A stretch of 64,000 nucleotides of DNA from Sphingobium sp. TKS (GTDB lineage: Bacteria; Pseudomonadota; Alphaproteobacteria; Sphingomonadales; Sphingomonadaceae). The DNA lies in NCBI RefSeq assembly GCF_001563265.1, contig NZ_CP005083.1:2855001-2919000 (forward strand), read 5' to 3'. Position numbers and translations under genes: made by a program. The notes below the pieces were generated by a model, which was not told the origin of the DNA, searched no databases, and saw only the letters and a list, made by a program, of their open reading frames with translations. Below are positions 34,754 through 46,296 of the stretch, one piece after another (position 1 is the first letter of the stretch; the number at the start of each line of letters is the position of its first letter).

Positions 34754-37729
34754 TCAAACCGACAGCACTTCGTCGCAGCGGTTGCAGAGTGCGCCGTCTT
34801 CCTCCACTTCCGGCAGCAGGCGCCAGCAGCGGCCGCATTTGTGCCAGTCGCTGGGCTTGACGACGATGCCATCGCCCTTGCCCATTTCGATGCGGGCGAC
34901 GATGGCGATTTCGGCGAAGTTCACACCGTCACTGGGGACCAGCTGACCCATGGTGACGTCGGCCTCCAAGCTGGAGCGGACGATCTTTTCGCGGCGGAGC
35001 GGCTCGATGGCTTCGTTTACCTGATCGCGCTGGTCGCGCAGCTCGGTCCACTTGGCGTCGAGCGCTTCATTCGCCCAAGCCGCGTCGACTTCCGGCCATT
35101 CGAGGAAATGGACGCTTTCTTCGGGGTTTGTGAAGCGGCTTTGCCAGACCTCCTCAGCGGTGAAGGGGATGATCGGCGCAGCATAGCGGACCAGCGCGTG
35201 GAACAGCGTGTCCAGCACGGTGCGATAGGCGCGGCGCTTGGGATCGCTCTTCGCGTCGCAATAGAGGCAGTCCTTGCGAATGTCGAAGAAGAATGCCGAC
35301 AGGTCGCTATTGGCGAAGTCGAACAGGGCGCGGGTATAGCGGCTGAATTCGAGCCAATTCTCGCTGCCGGCCGCCTTGTCCACCACCGCCTTGAGGTCCG
35401 CGTCGAGGCTGGCAAGCCGGTGGAGCATATAGCGCTCCAGCTCCGGCATTTCCGAAACGGGCAGCTTTTCCTCTTCCGAAAAATCGGAAAGAGCGCCCAG
35501 CAAGTAACGGAAAGTGTTGCGAAGTTTGCGATAGGCGTCGGACGAACCGGCCAGCACTTCCTTGCCGATGCGGACATCGTCGAAATAGTCGGTGCTGGCG
35601 ACCCAGACGCGCAATATGTCGGAGCCGCTCTCCGCGATGACCTTCAGCGGATCGACCACATTGCCCAGGCTCTTCGACATTTTGCGGCCCTGCCCGTCCA
35701 GCGCGAAGCCGTGGGTAAGGACGGCGTCATAGGGCGCGCGGCCGCGGGTGCCGCTGCTTTCGAGCAGCGAGGACTGGAACCAGCCGCGATGCTGGTCGGA
35801 GCCTTCCAGATAAAGGTCGGCGCGGGCATCGGGGCCGTAGCGGCCCTCGACCACGAAGCTGTGAGTCGAGCCGCTGTCGAACCAGACGTCGAGAATGTCG
35901 TTGACCACCTCATAGTCATTGAGGTCGTAATCCGGGCCGAGCAGCGCCTGATGGTCGGCGCCGAACCAGGCGTCGGCGCCTGCGCCCTTGAATGCTTCGA
36001 CGATGCGGGCATTTACTGCCTTATCAACGAGATATTCGCCAGTCTTGCGATGAACATAGAGGGCGATGGGTACGCCCCAGGCGCGCTGGCGGCTGATCAC
36101 CCAGTCGGGGCGGCCCTCCACCATCGAGCGGATGCGGTTGATCGAGCGTTCCGGCACCCAGCGGGTGTTTTCGATCGAGTTGAGGGCGAGGTCGCGCAGG
36201 GTGGCGCCATTGCCCTTAAGCCCCTCCCCTTCATGGGAGGGGTTGAGGTGGGAGATCAACCCAAGCCCCGAACTATCTGGAGAGCCCCCACCCCCGGCCC
36301 CTCCCCTGAAGGGGAGGGGTGAAGTCTGGTCCATCGGGATGAACCATTGGGGGGTGCAGCGGAAGATGATCTTCGCCTTGGAGCGCCAGCTATGGGGATA
36401 GCTGTGCTTGAAGTCGTCGGAGGCAGCCAGAAGCCCGCCCACTTCGCGCAGGTCGGTGCAGATCGGGCCGTCCTTGCTGACGAATTTCGGGTTGATAACC
36501 GATCCTTGGCCGCCGAGCCAGAGCCAGTCCTCGCGATATTTGCCGTCATTTTCGACGGCGAAGACCGGGTTGATGCCGTTCGCCTTGCAGAGCGCGAAGT
36601 CGTCCTCGCCATGGTCGGGCGCCATGTGGACAAGGCCGGTGCCCGCGTCGGTGGTGACGAAATCGCCTGCGAGGAACGGGCGCGGCCTGGCGAAGAAGCC
36701 GCCGAGGGCGTGCATCGGGTGGCGGGCGATGGCTCCGGCGAGTTGGGAACCTTTGAGCGAAGCCACCTTCTTCATGACTTGGCCACCCAAAGGCGAGTTC
36801 TCGGGAGAGCCAGTGATGCGCGCCCTTACAGACTCCGCCAATGGTTCAGCCAACAGGTAACGGAACTCCGCGACACTTTCGGTCGTCAGAACGCCTTCCG
36901 GCCTGACATTGTCAGTGGTATCAAACGGCCACTCAAAAACATAAACGCCGTACTCAACCTCCGGCCCATAAGCCAGCGCCTGATTGACCGGGATCGTCCA
37001 AGGCGTCGTGGTCCAGATCACCGCATGAGCGCCGACCAGTTCCGGCGCGTTCGGCGCTTCAACAATCTCGAACGCCACGTCGATCTGGGTCGAGACGATG
37101 TCCTCATATTCCACTTCCGCCTCGGCCAACGCGGTCTTTTCGACCGGGGACCACATGACGGGCTTGGCGCCGCGATAGAGCTGGCCGCTTTCCGCGAATT
37201 TCAGCAGTTCCCCGACGATGGTGGCTTCGGCGTCGAACTTCATGGTGAGATAGGGATCGTCCCAATCGCCCATCACGCCAAGGCGCTTGAACTGCTCCTT
37301 CTGCACGCCGACCCATTTGTCCGCATAGGCGCGGCATTCGGCGCGGAACTCCTGCGCGGGAACCTCGTCCTTGTTCTGTTTCTTCTTGCGATATTCCTCC
37401 TCGATCTTCCATTCGATCGGAAGGCCGTGGCAATCCCAGCCGGGGACATAGGGCGCATCTTTACCCAGCAATGACTGGCTGCGGACGATGATGTCCTTGA
37501 GCACCTTGTTCATCGCGTGGCCCATATGGATGTCGCCATTAGCATAGGGCGGGCCGTCGTGGAGGATGAAGCGTTCGCGGCCCTTCCGCCGCTCGCGCAG
37601 CTTGCCATAGAGGTCCATTTCCTCCCAGCGCGCGAGGATCGCCGGTTCCTTCTGCGCGAGGCCCGCCTTCATCGGGAAGTCGGTGACGGGCAGGAATACG
37701 GTGCTCTTATAGTCTGGCTGGTCGGTCAT
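34754..37729 (-). CDS. ileS: Isoleucyl-tRNA synthetase with in-frame repeat insertion
   Basis: A 991-residue class I synthetase charging tRNA-Ile. The HIGH motif is HMGH (near residue 68), the KMSKS motif is intact (GRKMSKSLGN), an editing domain lies at about 200-400, and the C-terminal zinc finger has four cysteines (CGRC...CNRC). After QWFIPMD (D467), about 38 residues (468-506) have no place in normal family members: in E. coli IleS only a few residues separate this aspartate from the following LR. The extra DNA is a palindromic repeat (36214-36327) read through in frame. The gene is presumably functional because it is essential and otherwise complete. Confidence 0.95.
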   Translation of the reverse strand: MTDQPDYKSTVFLPVTDFPMKAGLAQKEPAILARWEEMDLYGKLRERRKGRERFILHDGPPYANGDIHMGHAMNKVLKDIIVRSQSLLGKDAPYVPGWDCHGLPIEWKIEEEYRKKKQNKDEVPAQEFRAECRAYADKWVGVQKEQFKRLGVMGDWDDPYLTMKFDAEATIVGELLKFAESGQLYRGAKPVMWSPVEKTALAEAEVEYEDIVSTQIDVAFEIVEAPNAPELVGAHAVIWTTTPWTIPVNQALAYGPEVEYGVYVFEWPFDTTDNVRPEGVLTTESVAEFRYLLAEPLAESVRARITGSPENSPLGGQVMKKVASLKGSQLAGAIARHPMHALGGFFARPRPFLAGDFVTTDAGTGLVHMAPDHGEDDFALCKANGINPVFAVENDGKYREDWLWLGGQGSVINPKFVSKDGPICTDLREVGGLLAASDDFKHSYPHSWRSKAKIIFRCTPQWFIPMDQTSPLPFRGGAGGGGSPDSSGLGLISHLNPSHEGEGLKGNGATLRDLALNSIENTRWVPERSINRIRSMVEGRPDWVISRQRAWGVPIALYVHRKTGEYLVDKAVNARIVEAFKGAGADAWFGADHQALLGPDYDLNDYEVVNDILDVWFDSGSTHSFVVEGRYGPDARADLYLEGSDQHRGWFQSSLLESSGTRGRAPYDAVLTHGFALDGQGRKMSKSLGNVVDPLKVIAESGSDILRVWVASTDYFDDVRIGKEVLAGSSDAYRKLRNTFRYLLGALSDFSEEEKLPVSEMPELERYMLHRLASLDADLKAVVDKAAGSENWLEFSRYTRALFDFANSDLSAFFFDIRKDCLYCDAKSDPKRRAYRTVLDTLFHALVRYAAPIIPFTAEEVWQSRFTNPEESVHFLEWPEVDAAWANEALDAKWTELRDQRDQVNEAIEPLRREKIVRSSLEADVTMGQLVPSDGVNFAEIAIVARIEMGKGDGIVVKPSDWHKCGRCWRLLPEVEEDGALCNRCDEVLSV
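36214..36327. repeat. Family-B palindromic repeat inserted inside ileS
   Basis: Two G/C-rich hairpins face each other: CCCCTCCC-N6-GGGAGGGG (36221-36242) and CCCCTCCCC-TGAA-GGGGAGGGG (36298-36319, a perfect 9-bp stem). Between them is a spacer with AGGTGGG and CCCCCACCCCC segments. The insertion adds a whole number of codons and no stop. Similar CCCCTCCC-type palindromes are common between genes in sphingomonads; finding one inside a coding region is unusual. The ends are approximate. Confidence 0.85.
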
Positions 37730-37763
37730 GAAGGTCCGCGCGTGTTAATCTGATCGCGCGGCA

Positions 37764-38702
37764 TTAGGCGAGGTACGGCGTTCCCGCAAGGATTTGCCGC
37801 GCATCGTCGCAGTCCTTCGCGATCGCCGCCATTAGCGGGTCGAGACCGTCATATTTCGCTTCCGGGCGGAGGAAGTGGATGAGTTGGACCTCTATCACCT
37901 GATCGTAGAGGCTTTCGGCGAAATCGAAGAAATGCGGCTCCAGCAGTTCCTTGGGCGGATCGAAGCTGGGGCGGATGCCGAGATTGGCGGCGCCGTCCAG
38001 CACACGGCCGTCGGCAAGCAGGCCGCGCACGGCGTAAATGCCATAGGCCGGGCGCAGATAATGGCCAAGGTCGACATTGGCGGTCGGAAAACCGATGGTG
38101 CGGCCAAGCTTGTCGCCATGCTGAACCATGCCTTCGATGGTGAAGGGGCGGGTCAGCAGGCGGGTCGCGGTGGCGCAGTCGCCCGATTTGAGCGCCTGAC
38201 GGATGTGGGTGGAGGAGATGATTTCTCCGCCTGCTCCGGTAACCGGCGCGACGGCTTGCGCGCTAAGGCCCATGGCGCCGCCCAATTGCGCGAGGGTTTC
38301 GGTGGTGCCTGCGCGGTCCTTGCCGAAGGTAAAATCCTCGCCGGTGACGACTCCCGCGACGCCCCAGCCGGTCAGCAGGCGGACGAAGGCTTGCGGGTCG
38401 AGGGCCGCGAGTTCGCGGGTGAAGTCGAACACCAGCATGGCATCGGCGCCGGCTTTGGTGAACAGGCGTTCGCGCTGGTCGAGCGTGGTCAGGCGGAACC
38501 AGGGCGTTTCGGGTCGAAAGAGCCGCATGGGATGCGGGTCGAATGTGGCGATGATCGCGGGGCGGCCTTCGGCCCGGGCAAGCTCTATGGCGCGGCGGGC
38601 GACAGCCTGATGCCCGGCATGAAATCCGTCGAAATTTCCCAGCGCCATGATGCTGCCGCGCAGATGGGCAGGCATCGGGTCGCTGCTGTGCAGCCGCTCC
38701 AT
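37764..38702 (-). CDS. ribF: Bifunctional riboflavin kinase/FAD synthetase
   Basis: A 312-residue enzyme making FMN and then FAD. The adenylyltransferase domain opens with GNFDGFHAGHQAV (about residues 22-34); the kinase domain has the GFPTAN motif (about residues 200-205). The ATG at 38702 gives the usual length; a much longer open frame upstream overlaps folA and is not coding. It sits 8 bases after folA in the minus-strand cofactor and translation gene run. Confidence 0.94.
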   Translation of the reverse strand: MERLHSSDPMPAHLRGSIMALGNFDGFHAGHQAVARRAIELARAEGRPAIIATFDPHPMRLFRPETPWFRLTTLDQRERLFTKAGADAMLVFDFTRELAALDPQAFVRLLTGWGVAGVVTGEDFTFGKDRAGTTETLAQLGGAMGLSAQAVAPVTGAGGEIISSTHIRQALKSGDCATATRLLTRPFTIEGMVQHGDKLGRTIGFPTANVDLGHYLRPAYGIYAVRGLLADGRVLDGAANLGIRPSFDPPKELLEPHFFDFAESLYDQVIEVQLIHFLRPEAKYDGLDPLMAAIAKDCDDARQILAGTPYLA

Positions 38703-38710
38703 GAGGGGCG

Positions 38711-40302
<1,592 letters not shown>

Positions 40303-40303
40303 C

Positions 40304-40798
40304 TTATTCGGGCGTGTCCGCTACGTCGTTGGTCTGCTTGGCGCGCCACGCGTCGAGGCGCTCGGCAAGCGCGGCGTCGGTGGTGGCGAGGATGGAGGCA
40401 GCGAAAAGCGCGGCGTTGATCGCGCCGGGCTTGCCGATGGCGAGCGTGCCGACGGGAATGCCGCCGGGCATCTGGACGATGGAGAGCAGGCTGTCCATGC
40501 CCTTGAGCGCCTTGGATTCAACCGGAACGCCAAGGACCGGCAGGCGGGTCATGGAGGCGGTCATGCCAGGAAGATGCGCAGCACCCCCGGCTCCGGCGAT
40601 GATGACTTTGAGGCCGCGGGCTACGGCGCCGGTGGCGTAGTCGTAGAGGCGTTGGGGGGTGCGGTGGGCGGAGACGACCTTGCACTCATGGGCGACGCCG
40701 AGCGCTTCGAGAGTCTCGGAGGCGTGGCGCATCGTTTCCCAATCGGAACGGCTGCCCATGATGATGCCGACTTCCACGGCTTCGACTGCCCCGGTCAT
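40304..40798 (-). CDS. purE: N5-carboxyaminoimidazole ribonucleotide mutase
   Basis: A 164-residue class I PurE that converts N5-CAIR to CAIR. It has the [10 protein letters not shown] phosphate loop, [12 protein letters not shown] and the GGAAHLPGM motif. The ATG at 40798 is chosen over a TTG 36 bases upstream. It heads the run purE-purK-folA-ribF-ileS-lspA-lipoprotein. No PurR-like operator is obvious upstream. Confidence 0.94.
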   Translation of the reverse strand: MTGAVEAVEVGIIMGSRSDWETMRHASETLEALGVAHECKVVSAHRTPQRLYDYATGAVARGLKVIIAGAGGAAHLPGMTASMTRLPVLGVPVESKALKGMDSLLSIVQMPGGIPVGTLAIGKPGAINAALFAASILATTDAALAERLDAWRAKQTNDVADTPE

Positions 40799-40896
40799 TT
40801 CGCTTGGCACTTTCCCTGATAGTGCGGAAAGCAAAGCCCCTTAGCGGGAGGTTGGCGGAGGGGCAATGCGGGAATTGCTGCTTTCCGTTCCTATTT

Positions 40897-40963
40897 CGTG
40901 CTCCTGCGAAGGCAGGAGCCCAGCTCAGACGGCGGGACTGGGCTCCTGCCTTCGCAGGAGCAC
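40897..40963. repeat. Family-A palindromic repeat, perfect copy
   Basis: Two perfect 26-base arms (40898-40923 and 40938-40963, beginning GTGCTCCTGCGAAGG and mirrored) flank the centre CTCAGACGGCGGGA. It lies 8 bases beyond the gpmA stop and upstream of purE, so it would be transcribed at the 3' end of gpmA mRNA. Confidence 0.88.
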
Positions 40964-40971
40964 ATCGGATT

Positions 40972-41658
40972 TTAACGTTCTGAAAGGTAATAGCGGTCCT
41001 TCGCCGTCAGGTCGTCATTCAACTCATAGACGATCGGCTGGCCGGTCGGGATTTCCAGTTCGGTGATCTCGTCATCGGGGATGTTGGACAGGTGCTTCAC
41101 CAGCGCGCGGAGCGAGTTGCCGTGGGCGGAAATGACGACGCGCTTGCCCGCCTTCAGGTCGGGAGCGATGCGTTCTTCCCAATAGGGCAATACGCGGGCG
41201 ATGGTGTCTTTCAGCGATTCCGTCGACGGGATCGGGATGCCGGCATAACGGCGGTCCTTCGACAGGTCGAACTCGCTGCCTGCTTCCAGCGGCGGCGGGG
41301 GCGTGTCGAAGCTGCGGCGCCAGATCTTCACCTGATCGTCGCCATGCTTGGCCGCCGTCTCCGCCTTGTTGAGGCCGGTGAGGCCGCCATAATGACGCTC
41401 ATTGAGGCGCCAGTCCTTCTCCACCGGGAGCCAGAGGCGGCCCATTTCCTCCAGCGCGAGGTTCAGCGTCTTGATCGCGCGGGTCTGGACCGAGGTGTAG
41501 CACTGGTCGAAATCCAGCCCCTTTTGCGCCATCAGGCGACCGGCGGCGCGGGCTTCCTCGGCGCCCTTTTCGGTCACGTCCACATCCCACCAGCCGGTGA
41601 AGCGGTTTTCGAGATTCCAGGCCGACTGGCCGTGACGGATGAGGACGAGCGTGGGCAT
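40972..41658 (-). CDS. gpmA: 2,3-bisphosphoglycerate-dependent phosphoglycerate mutase
   Basis: A 228-residue glycolytic enzyme. It has the phosphohistidine motif [10 protein letters not shown] (H10), [13 protein letters not shown] and the second catalytic histidine in [12 protein letters not shown]. The ATG at 41658 follows AGGAG at a slightly long spacing and gives the normal N-terminus. It is divergent from sppA and ends at a family-A repeat. Confidence 0.95.
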   Translation of the reverse strand: MPTLVLIRHGQSAWNLENRFTGWWDVDVTEKGAEEARAAGRLMAQKGLDFDQCYTSVQTRAIKTLNLALEEMGRLWLPVEKDWRLNERHYGGLTGLNKAETAAKHGDDQVKIWRRSFDTPPPPLEAGSEFDLSKDRRYAGIPIPSTESLKDTIARVLPYWEERIAPDLKAGKRVVISAHGNSLRALVKHLSNIPDDEITELEIPTGQPIVYELNDDLTAKDRYYLSER

Positions 41659-41813
41659 GAAGCGTGTCTCCTGCAAGAGAAACCATGAGTTGCGGCCTCC
41701 CATAACGCCGGAATCATCCGACGCAAGCTTGCGCAAGCCCCGCCTGCCCCCACATTGCAGTCGGTCCGTCGATCGGTTAGCCCACTCAAGAGCTTAAGGA
41801 AGGAACCGGCATC

Positions 41814-43715
41814 TTGGCATTTGTGAAGGGCATGTGGCGCATATTGGTCGCCATCAAGGACGGGCTGGTGCTGCTGTTCCTGCTGATGTTCTTCGGGCTG
41901 CTCTATGCCGCCCTGTCCTGGTCGCCCAAGCCCGCGCAGAGCGTGAGCAGCGGCGCGCTGTTGCTGAAGCTGGACGGGAGCATCGTCGAGCAGCCTTCCG
42001 AGGTCGATCCGATGGCGTTGCTCACCGGCTCCCGCGACAAGAGCAAGGAATATGGGCTGGCCGATATCGTCGCCGCGCTCGACGCCGCGAGGGACGACAG
42101 GCATGTGAAGGCCGTGGTGCTGAACCTGGACGGGTTCGCGGGCGGCGGTCAGGTCGCGCTGGCGCGGGTCGGCAAGGCGCTGGACGCGGTGCGCGCGGCG
42201 AAGAAGCCGGTCTTCGCCTATGCCACCATCTATAGCGACGACAGCTATCAACTGGCCGCGCATGCGACCGAAAGCTGGGTCGATCCGCTGGGCGGCGTGG
42301 CGATTGTCGGGCGCGGCGGATCGGGGCTTTATTATAAGGGGCTGATCGACAAGCTGGGGGTCAATACCCATGTCTATCGCGTCGGCACCTATAAGAGCTT
42401 TGTCGAACCCTTCACCCGCACCGACCAGTCGCCTGAGGCCAAGCAGGCCAATCAGGCGCTTGCCAACGCGCTGTGGGAGGATTGGCAGCAGGAAGTCGCC
42501 AAGGCGCGGCCCAAGGCAAGGCTGGCAGCCTATGTGCGCGATCCGGCCGCCTTGGCGGAGGCTGCGGGCGGCAATCTGGCGAAGGCGGCCCTGGGCGCCG
42601 GGCTGGTCGACAGGCTGGGCGACGAGGCGGCCTTCGGCGCCCGCGTGGCCGAGGTAGCGGGCGATGCGCCGGACGACAAGGCCGGGGACTTTGCGGCCAT
42701 CGATCTGAAAAACTACATGAAGGCGCATAAGCCCGCCAATGGCGGCGAGATCGGCGTGCTGACCGTCGCGGGCGATATCGTCGATGGCGAGGCGGGTCCG
42801 GGCACTGCTGCGGGCGACACGATTTCGGCGCTGCTGCGCAAGGCACTGGCGGAGAAGGACTTGAAGGCCCTGGTGGTGCGAGTGGATTCGCCGGGCGGGT
42901 CGGTGATGGCGTCGGAGAAGATTCGCAGCGCCATCATGGAGGCCAGGTCCGAAGGCCTGCCGGTGGTGGTCTCCATGGGCAATGTGGCGGCGAGCGGCGG
43001 CTATTGGGTGTCGACGCCCGCCAATGTGATCTTTGCCGAACCGGACACGATCACCGGCTCGATCGGCGTGTTCGGCATCATTCCGAGCTTCGAGGGCACG
43101 CTGGCGAAGATGGGCGTGACCACCGACGGCGTGAAGACGACGCCATTGTCGGGACAGCCGGACATTGCCGGAGGGACGACGCCCGAGTTCGACCGGATCA
43201 TGCAGATGGGGGTCGAAGATATTTACGGCCGCTTCGTCGGGCTGGTGGCGCAATCCCGGCGCAAGACGCCGCAGCAGATCGACGCGATCGCGCAGGGACG
43301 CGTCTGGGACGGGGGCACGGCGCGGCAGATCGGGCTGGTGGATCGCTTCGGCGGGCTGGAGGACGCGATTGCCGAGGCGGCGAAGCTGGCGAAGATCGAT
43401 CCGGCCAAGGCCAAGCCCTATCGGATCGCAAAGAAACCGGACAAGTTCGCGGAGTTCGTCCAGTCGATCGTGGACCGCGAGGATGAGGATGATGCGGGAG
43501 CTCCGGATGGGGCGATGGGGCGCGATCTGCTAGGACGGCAGGCGATGGTGCAGAGGAACTGGGCCTTGCAGGCCGTTGCCGACGTGCGGGCGCTGGTGAG
43601 CGGCGCGGGTGTGCGGGCGGATTGTCTGGAGTGCCGGGGCTATGGCGCGCCACGGGTGGCTAAGGCAGCGGATGAGCGGGGGTTGATGGCGGTTTTGCTG
43701 GGGCTTTGGCGGTGA
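41814..43715 (+). CDS. sppA: Signal peptide peptidase SppA, long (67K) type
   Basis: A 633-residue membrane-bound serine protease degrading leftover signal peptides. One N-terminal helix (about 12-33) anchors two tandem S49 domains. The catalytic dyad is K194 (GTYKSFVEP) in the first domain and S394 (AASGGYW) in the second, exactly 15 residues short of E. coli K209/S409. It starts at TTG 41814, 9 bases after an AAGGAAGGA ribosome-binding site. Confidence 0.93.
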   Translation: MAFVKGMWRILVAIKDGLVLLFLLMFFGLLYAALSWSPKPAQSVSSGALLLKLDGSIVEQPSEVDPMALLTGSRDKSKEYGLADIVAALDAARDDRHVKAVVLNLDGFAGGGQVALARVGKALDAVRAAKKPVFAYATIYSDDSYQLAAHATESWVDPLGGVAIVGRGGSGLYYKGLIDKLGVNTHVYRVGTYKSFVEPFTRTDQSPEAKQANQALANALWEDWQQEVAKARPKARLAAYVRDPAALAEAAGGNLAKAALGAGLVDRLGDEAAFGARVAEVAGDAPDDKAGDFAAIDLKNYMKAHKPANGGEIGVLTVAGDIVDGEAGPGTAAGDTISALLRKALAEKDLKALVVRVDSPGGSVMASEKIRSAIMEARSEGLPVVVSMGNVAASGGYWVSTPANVIFAEPDTITGSIGVFGIIPSFEGTLAKMGVTTDGVKTTPLSGQPDIAGGTTPEFDRIMQMGVEDIYGRFVGLVAQSRRKTPQQIDAIAQGRVWDGGTARQIGLVDRFGGLEDAIAEAAKLAKIDPAKAKPYRIAKKPDKFAEFVQSIVDREDEDDAGAPDGAMGRDLLGRQAMVQRNWALQAVADVRALVSGAGVRADCLECRGYGAPRVAKAADERGLMAVLLGLWR

Positions 43716-43758
43716 TGTAAGGGTGGCCGGCGAAACGGGGATGACGGCCGGCAGCAAG

Positions 43759-43785
43759 ACCCTTCGACAAGCTCAGGGCGAACGG
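43759..43785. repeat. Family-C short repeat in the sppA-rnr spacer
   Basis: A 27-base unit (ACCCTTCGACAAGCTCAGGG and seven more bases) with internal inverted segments CCCT/AGGG and TTCG/CGAA. I recognise this word as a frequent intergenic repeat in sphingomonads. Only one copy is seen in this window. The rest of the 203-base spacer (43716-43918) shows no gene or terminator. Confidence 0.55.
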
Positions 43786-43918
43786 GAACTGAAGGTCCGC
43801 CTTCCACCCATCCTGTTCACTCCACTCAAAGGCCGCTCCACACGGTCGCCACGATGTCGGGCAGACCTTCCGCCATGGAGTACTGGCGTGACGGGGCCGC
43901 TCTCCCTATAGCTGATCC

Positions 43919-46231
43919 ATGGCATCGACCGAAAAGAAGAAGAAATCCGTTCCCTCCCACAGCAAGGTGCGGCCCGCAGGCTTCCCGACACGCGAACAGG
44001 TGATGGATTTCATCACCTCCGCCGACCAACCGGCGGGAAAGCGGGAAATCGCGAAAGCGTTCGGCCTCAAGGGGCAAGAGAAGATCGCGCTCAAAGCCCT
44101 GCTCAAGGATATGGCGGATGAGGGACTGATCGACATCGGTCCGGCGCGCGCCTTTCACAAGATGGGCGGCGTGCCGAAGGTGACGGTGCTGCGGATCGTC
44201 GATGTCGACGATACGACCCTGATCGCCACGCCCGAACGCTGGGAGGCGGAGGGCCAACCTGCGCCCCGGCTGCGCATCGTGGAACGGGGCAAGAGAGGCG
44301 CCCTCACCATCGGTGACCGGATATTAGCGCGGACGGAGGAGGCCGGGCGCGGCTGGGTCGCGCATCCGATGAAGAAGCTCGCCAAGGCCAGCGAGGAATT
44401 GCTGGGCGTGGTCGAGGAAGGAGATGGCGGCAAGCTGTGGCTGCGCCCCGTCGACAAGCGCATTCGCCGGGACACGCCGATTTCGGATGTGGGGACCGCG
44501 AAGAAGGGCGATCTGGTGTTGGCCGAGCCGGTGGGCCGCCCGCCGCGCATCACGGCGCGGGTAACGGATATATTGGGCGATCCCTTCGCGCCGCGCAGTT
44601 TCAGCCTCATCGCCATTCACAAACATGGCATTCCCCACGTCTTTTCCGAGCGGGTGGAGGAGGAGGCGGTCACGGCTTCCGACCTGGCTCTGCATGAGGA
44701 AAAGCGGGAGGATCTGCGGCATCTGCCCATCGTCGCCATCGATCCGGTCGATGCGCGGGATCATGACGATGCGGTCTGGGCTGCGCCGGATGAAGACCCG
44801 GACAATGCCGGCGGTTACAAGGCGATCGTCGCGATCGCGGACGTCAGCTATTATGTGCGGCCGGGCAGCGCGCTCGACCGGGAGGCGCGCAAGCGCGGGA
44901 ACAGCGTCTATTTCCCTGACCTCGTCGTGCCGATGCTGCCGCATCAGCTATCTTCGGACATGTGTTCGCTGCGGGCGGACGAGGATCGGGCGGCGATGGC
45001 CTGTCACCTCGTCCTCGACGCTTCGGGCAAGGTGAAGAGCTGGCGTTTCTCCCGCGCGATTATCAGGGTGGCTGCGGTGCTGGCCTATGAGGACGCGCAG
45101 GCGGCCATAGACGGGACGCGGGAGGAGCCGCTGCTGGAGACGGCATTGAAGCCGCTCTGGGCCTGCTGGGCGCTGCTGCGCAAGGCGCGGGACAAGCGGG
45201 AGCCGCTGGCGCTGGACCTGCCGGAGCGGCGGGTGGTGCTGGACGAATATGGCAAGATCGTCAGCGTGGCGGTGCGCGAGCGGCTCGACGCGCATATGGT
45301 GATCGAGGATTATATGATCGCCGCCAATGTCGCGGCGGCCAAGGCGCTTGAAGCAAAGAAGGCGCCGGTCATGTATCGTGTCCATGAGCCGCCGAGCCGG
45401 GACAAGCTGGTGGCGCTGAAGGACTATCTGGCGACTTTCGACATCGAATTCGCGCTGGGACAGGTGGTGAAGCCCGCGACCTTCAACCGCCTCATCGAGC
45501 GCGTCGGGGAGGCCGAGGAAAAGCCGCAGATCATGGAGCAGATCCTGCGCAGCCAGACCCAGGCCTATTATGCGCCGTCCAATCTGGGTCATTTCGGGCT
45601 GGCTTTGGGTTCCTATGCCCATTTCACCTCACCGATCCGGCGCTATGCGGACCTGCTGGTGCATCGGGCGCTGGTCGGCGCCTATGGACTGGAACTGCCC
45701 GCGCCCAAGGGCGGCGTCATTCCCGACCGGTCTTCGCTGAGCGGCGAGGATATGGAGAATATGGGCCGCGTGGGCGAGATGATCAGCCAGCATGAGCGCC
45801 GCGCCATGGAGGCGGAGCGGGAGACGATCGACCGCTATGTCGCGGCCTTTCTGGCGGCGCATGTGGGCGATCTGGTGGAGGCGCGGATCACCGGGGTGCA
45901 GAGCTTCGGCTTCTTCGCCACGGTCGAGGGGCTGGGCGGCGACGGGCTGGTGCCGGTCTCGACTCTGGGCGACGAGCGTTTCTTCTATGACGAAGCCGGG
46001 CGAGCGCTGGAGGGGGTTGAGAGCGGAGATCGCTATACGGTCGGGCAACGCCTGCAATTGCGGCTGGCGGAGGCGGACCCGATCAACGGCGCGCTGCGCT
46101 TCGAACTGCCAGATGCCCTGCCCCAACGGCCGAGTTTCCGGAAGGATCGCGCACGTCCGGGCAGCGCCCGGCGCGGACGGCCCACCAATATCCGCCATAT
46201 CGGGGCGAAGCGGGGCAAGCATCGGCGGTGA
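43919..46231 (+). CDS. rnr: Ribonuclease R
   Basis: A 770-residue 3'-5' exoribonuclease acting on structured RNA. An N-terminal winged-helix region (about 20-90) and cold-shock/OB regions precede the RNB domain (about 270-610), which has the metal-binding aspartates in IDPVDARDHDDAVW. An S1 domain (about 640-730) and a basic tail follow. A strong hairpin terminator begins 6 bases past the stop. Confidence 0.95.
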   Translation: MASTEKKKKSVPSHSKVRPAGFPTREQVMDFITSADQPAGKREIAKAFGLKGQEKIALKALLKDMADEGLIDIGPARAFHKMGGVPKVTVLRIVDVDDTTLIATPERWEAEGQPAPRLRIVERGKRGALTIGDRILARTEEAGRGWVAHPMKKLAKASEELLGVVEEGDGGKLWLRPVDKRIRRDTPISDVGTAKKGDLVLAEPVGRPPRITARVTDILGDPFAPRSFSLIAIHKHGIPHVFSERVEEEAVTASDLALHEEKREDLRHLPIVAIDPVDARDHDDAVWAAPDEDPDNAGGYKAIVAIADVSYYVRPGSALDREARKRGNSVYFPDLVVPMLPHQLSSDMCSLRADEDRAAMACHLVLDASGKVKSWRFSRAIIRVAAVLAYEDAQAAIDGTREEPLLETALKPLWACWALLRKARDKREPLALDLPERRVVLDEYGKIVSVAVRERLDAHMVIEDYMIAANVAAAKALEAKKAPVMYRVHEPPSRDKLVALKDYLATFDIEFALGQVVKPATFNRLIERVGEAEEKPQIMEQILRSQTQAYYAPSNLGHFGLALGSYAHFTSPIRRYADLLVHRALVGAYGLELPAPKGGVIPDRSSLSGEDMENMGRVGEMISQHERRAMEAERETIDRYVAAFLAAHVGDLVEARITGVQSFGFFATVEGLGGDGLVPVSTLGDERFFYDEAGRALEGVESGDRYTVGQRLQLRLAEADPINGALRFELPDALPQRPSFRKDRARPGSARRGRPTNIRHIGAKRGKHRR

Positions 46232-46236
46232 TGGCC

Positions 46237-46277
46237 GAACGAAAAAGGGCGGCCCGCGGGACCGCCCTTTTTCGTTC
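46237..46277. terminator. Bidirectional intrinsic terminator between rnr and the converging gene
   Basis: A perfect 16-bp stem (GAACGAAAAAGGGCGG at 46237-46252, mirrored at 46262-46277) with a 9-base loop. The stem itself contains an A-run on one side and a T-run on the other, so it can end transcription in both directions. Confidence 0.9.
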
Positions 46278-46296
46278 TCAACCCGGCGGCGAAACG

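Noticed and set aside
41722-41733. 12-base perfect palindrome CGCAAGCTTGCG between gpmA and sppA
   Set aside because: It has no spacer or flanking symmetry and could easily occur by chance; no promoter element lines up with it.
41574-43253. 559-residue open frame antisense to sppA
   Set aside because: The composition is a mirror of the real gene and sppA has its catalytic dyad intact; GC-rich genes routinely leave such frames open.
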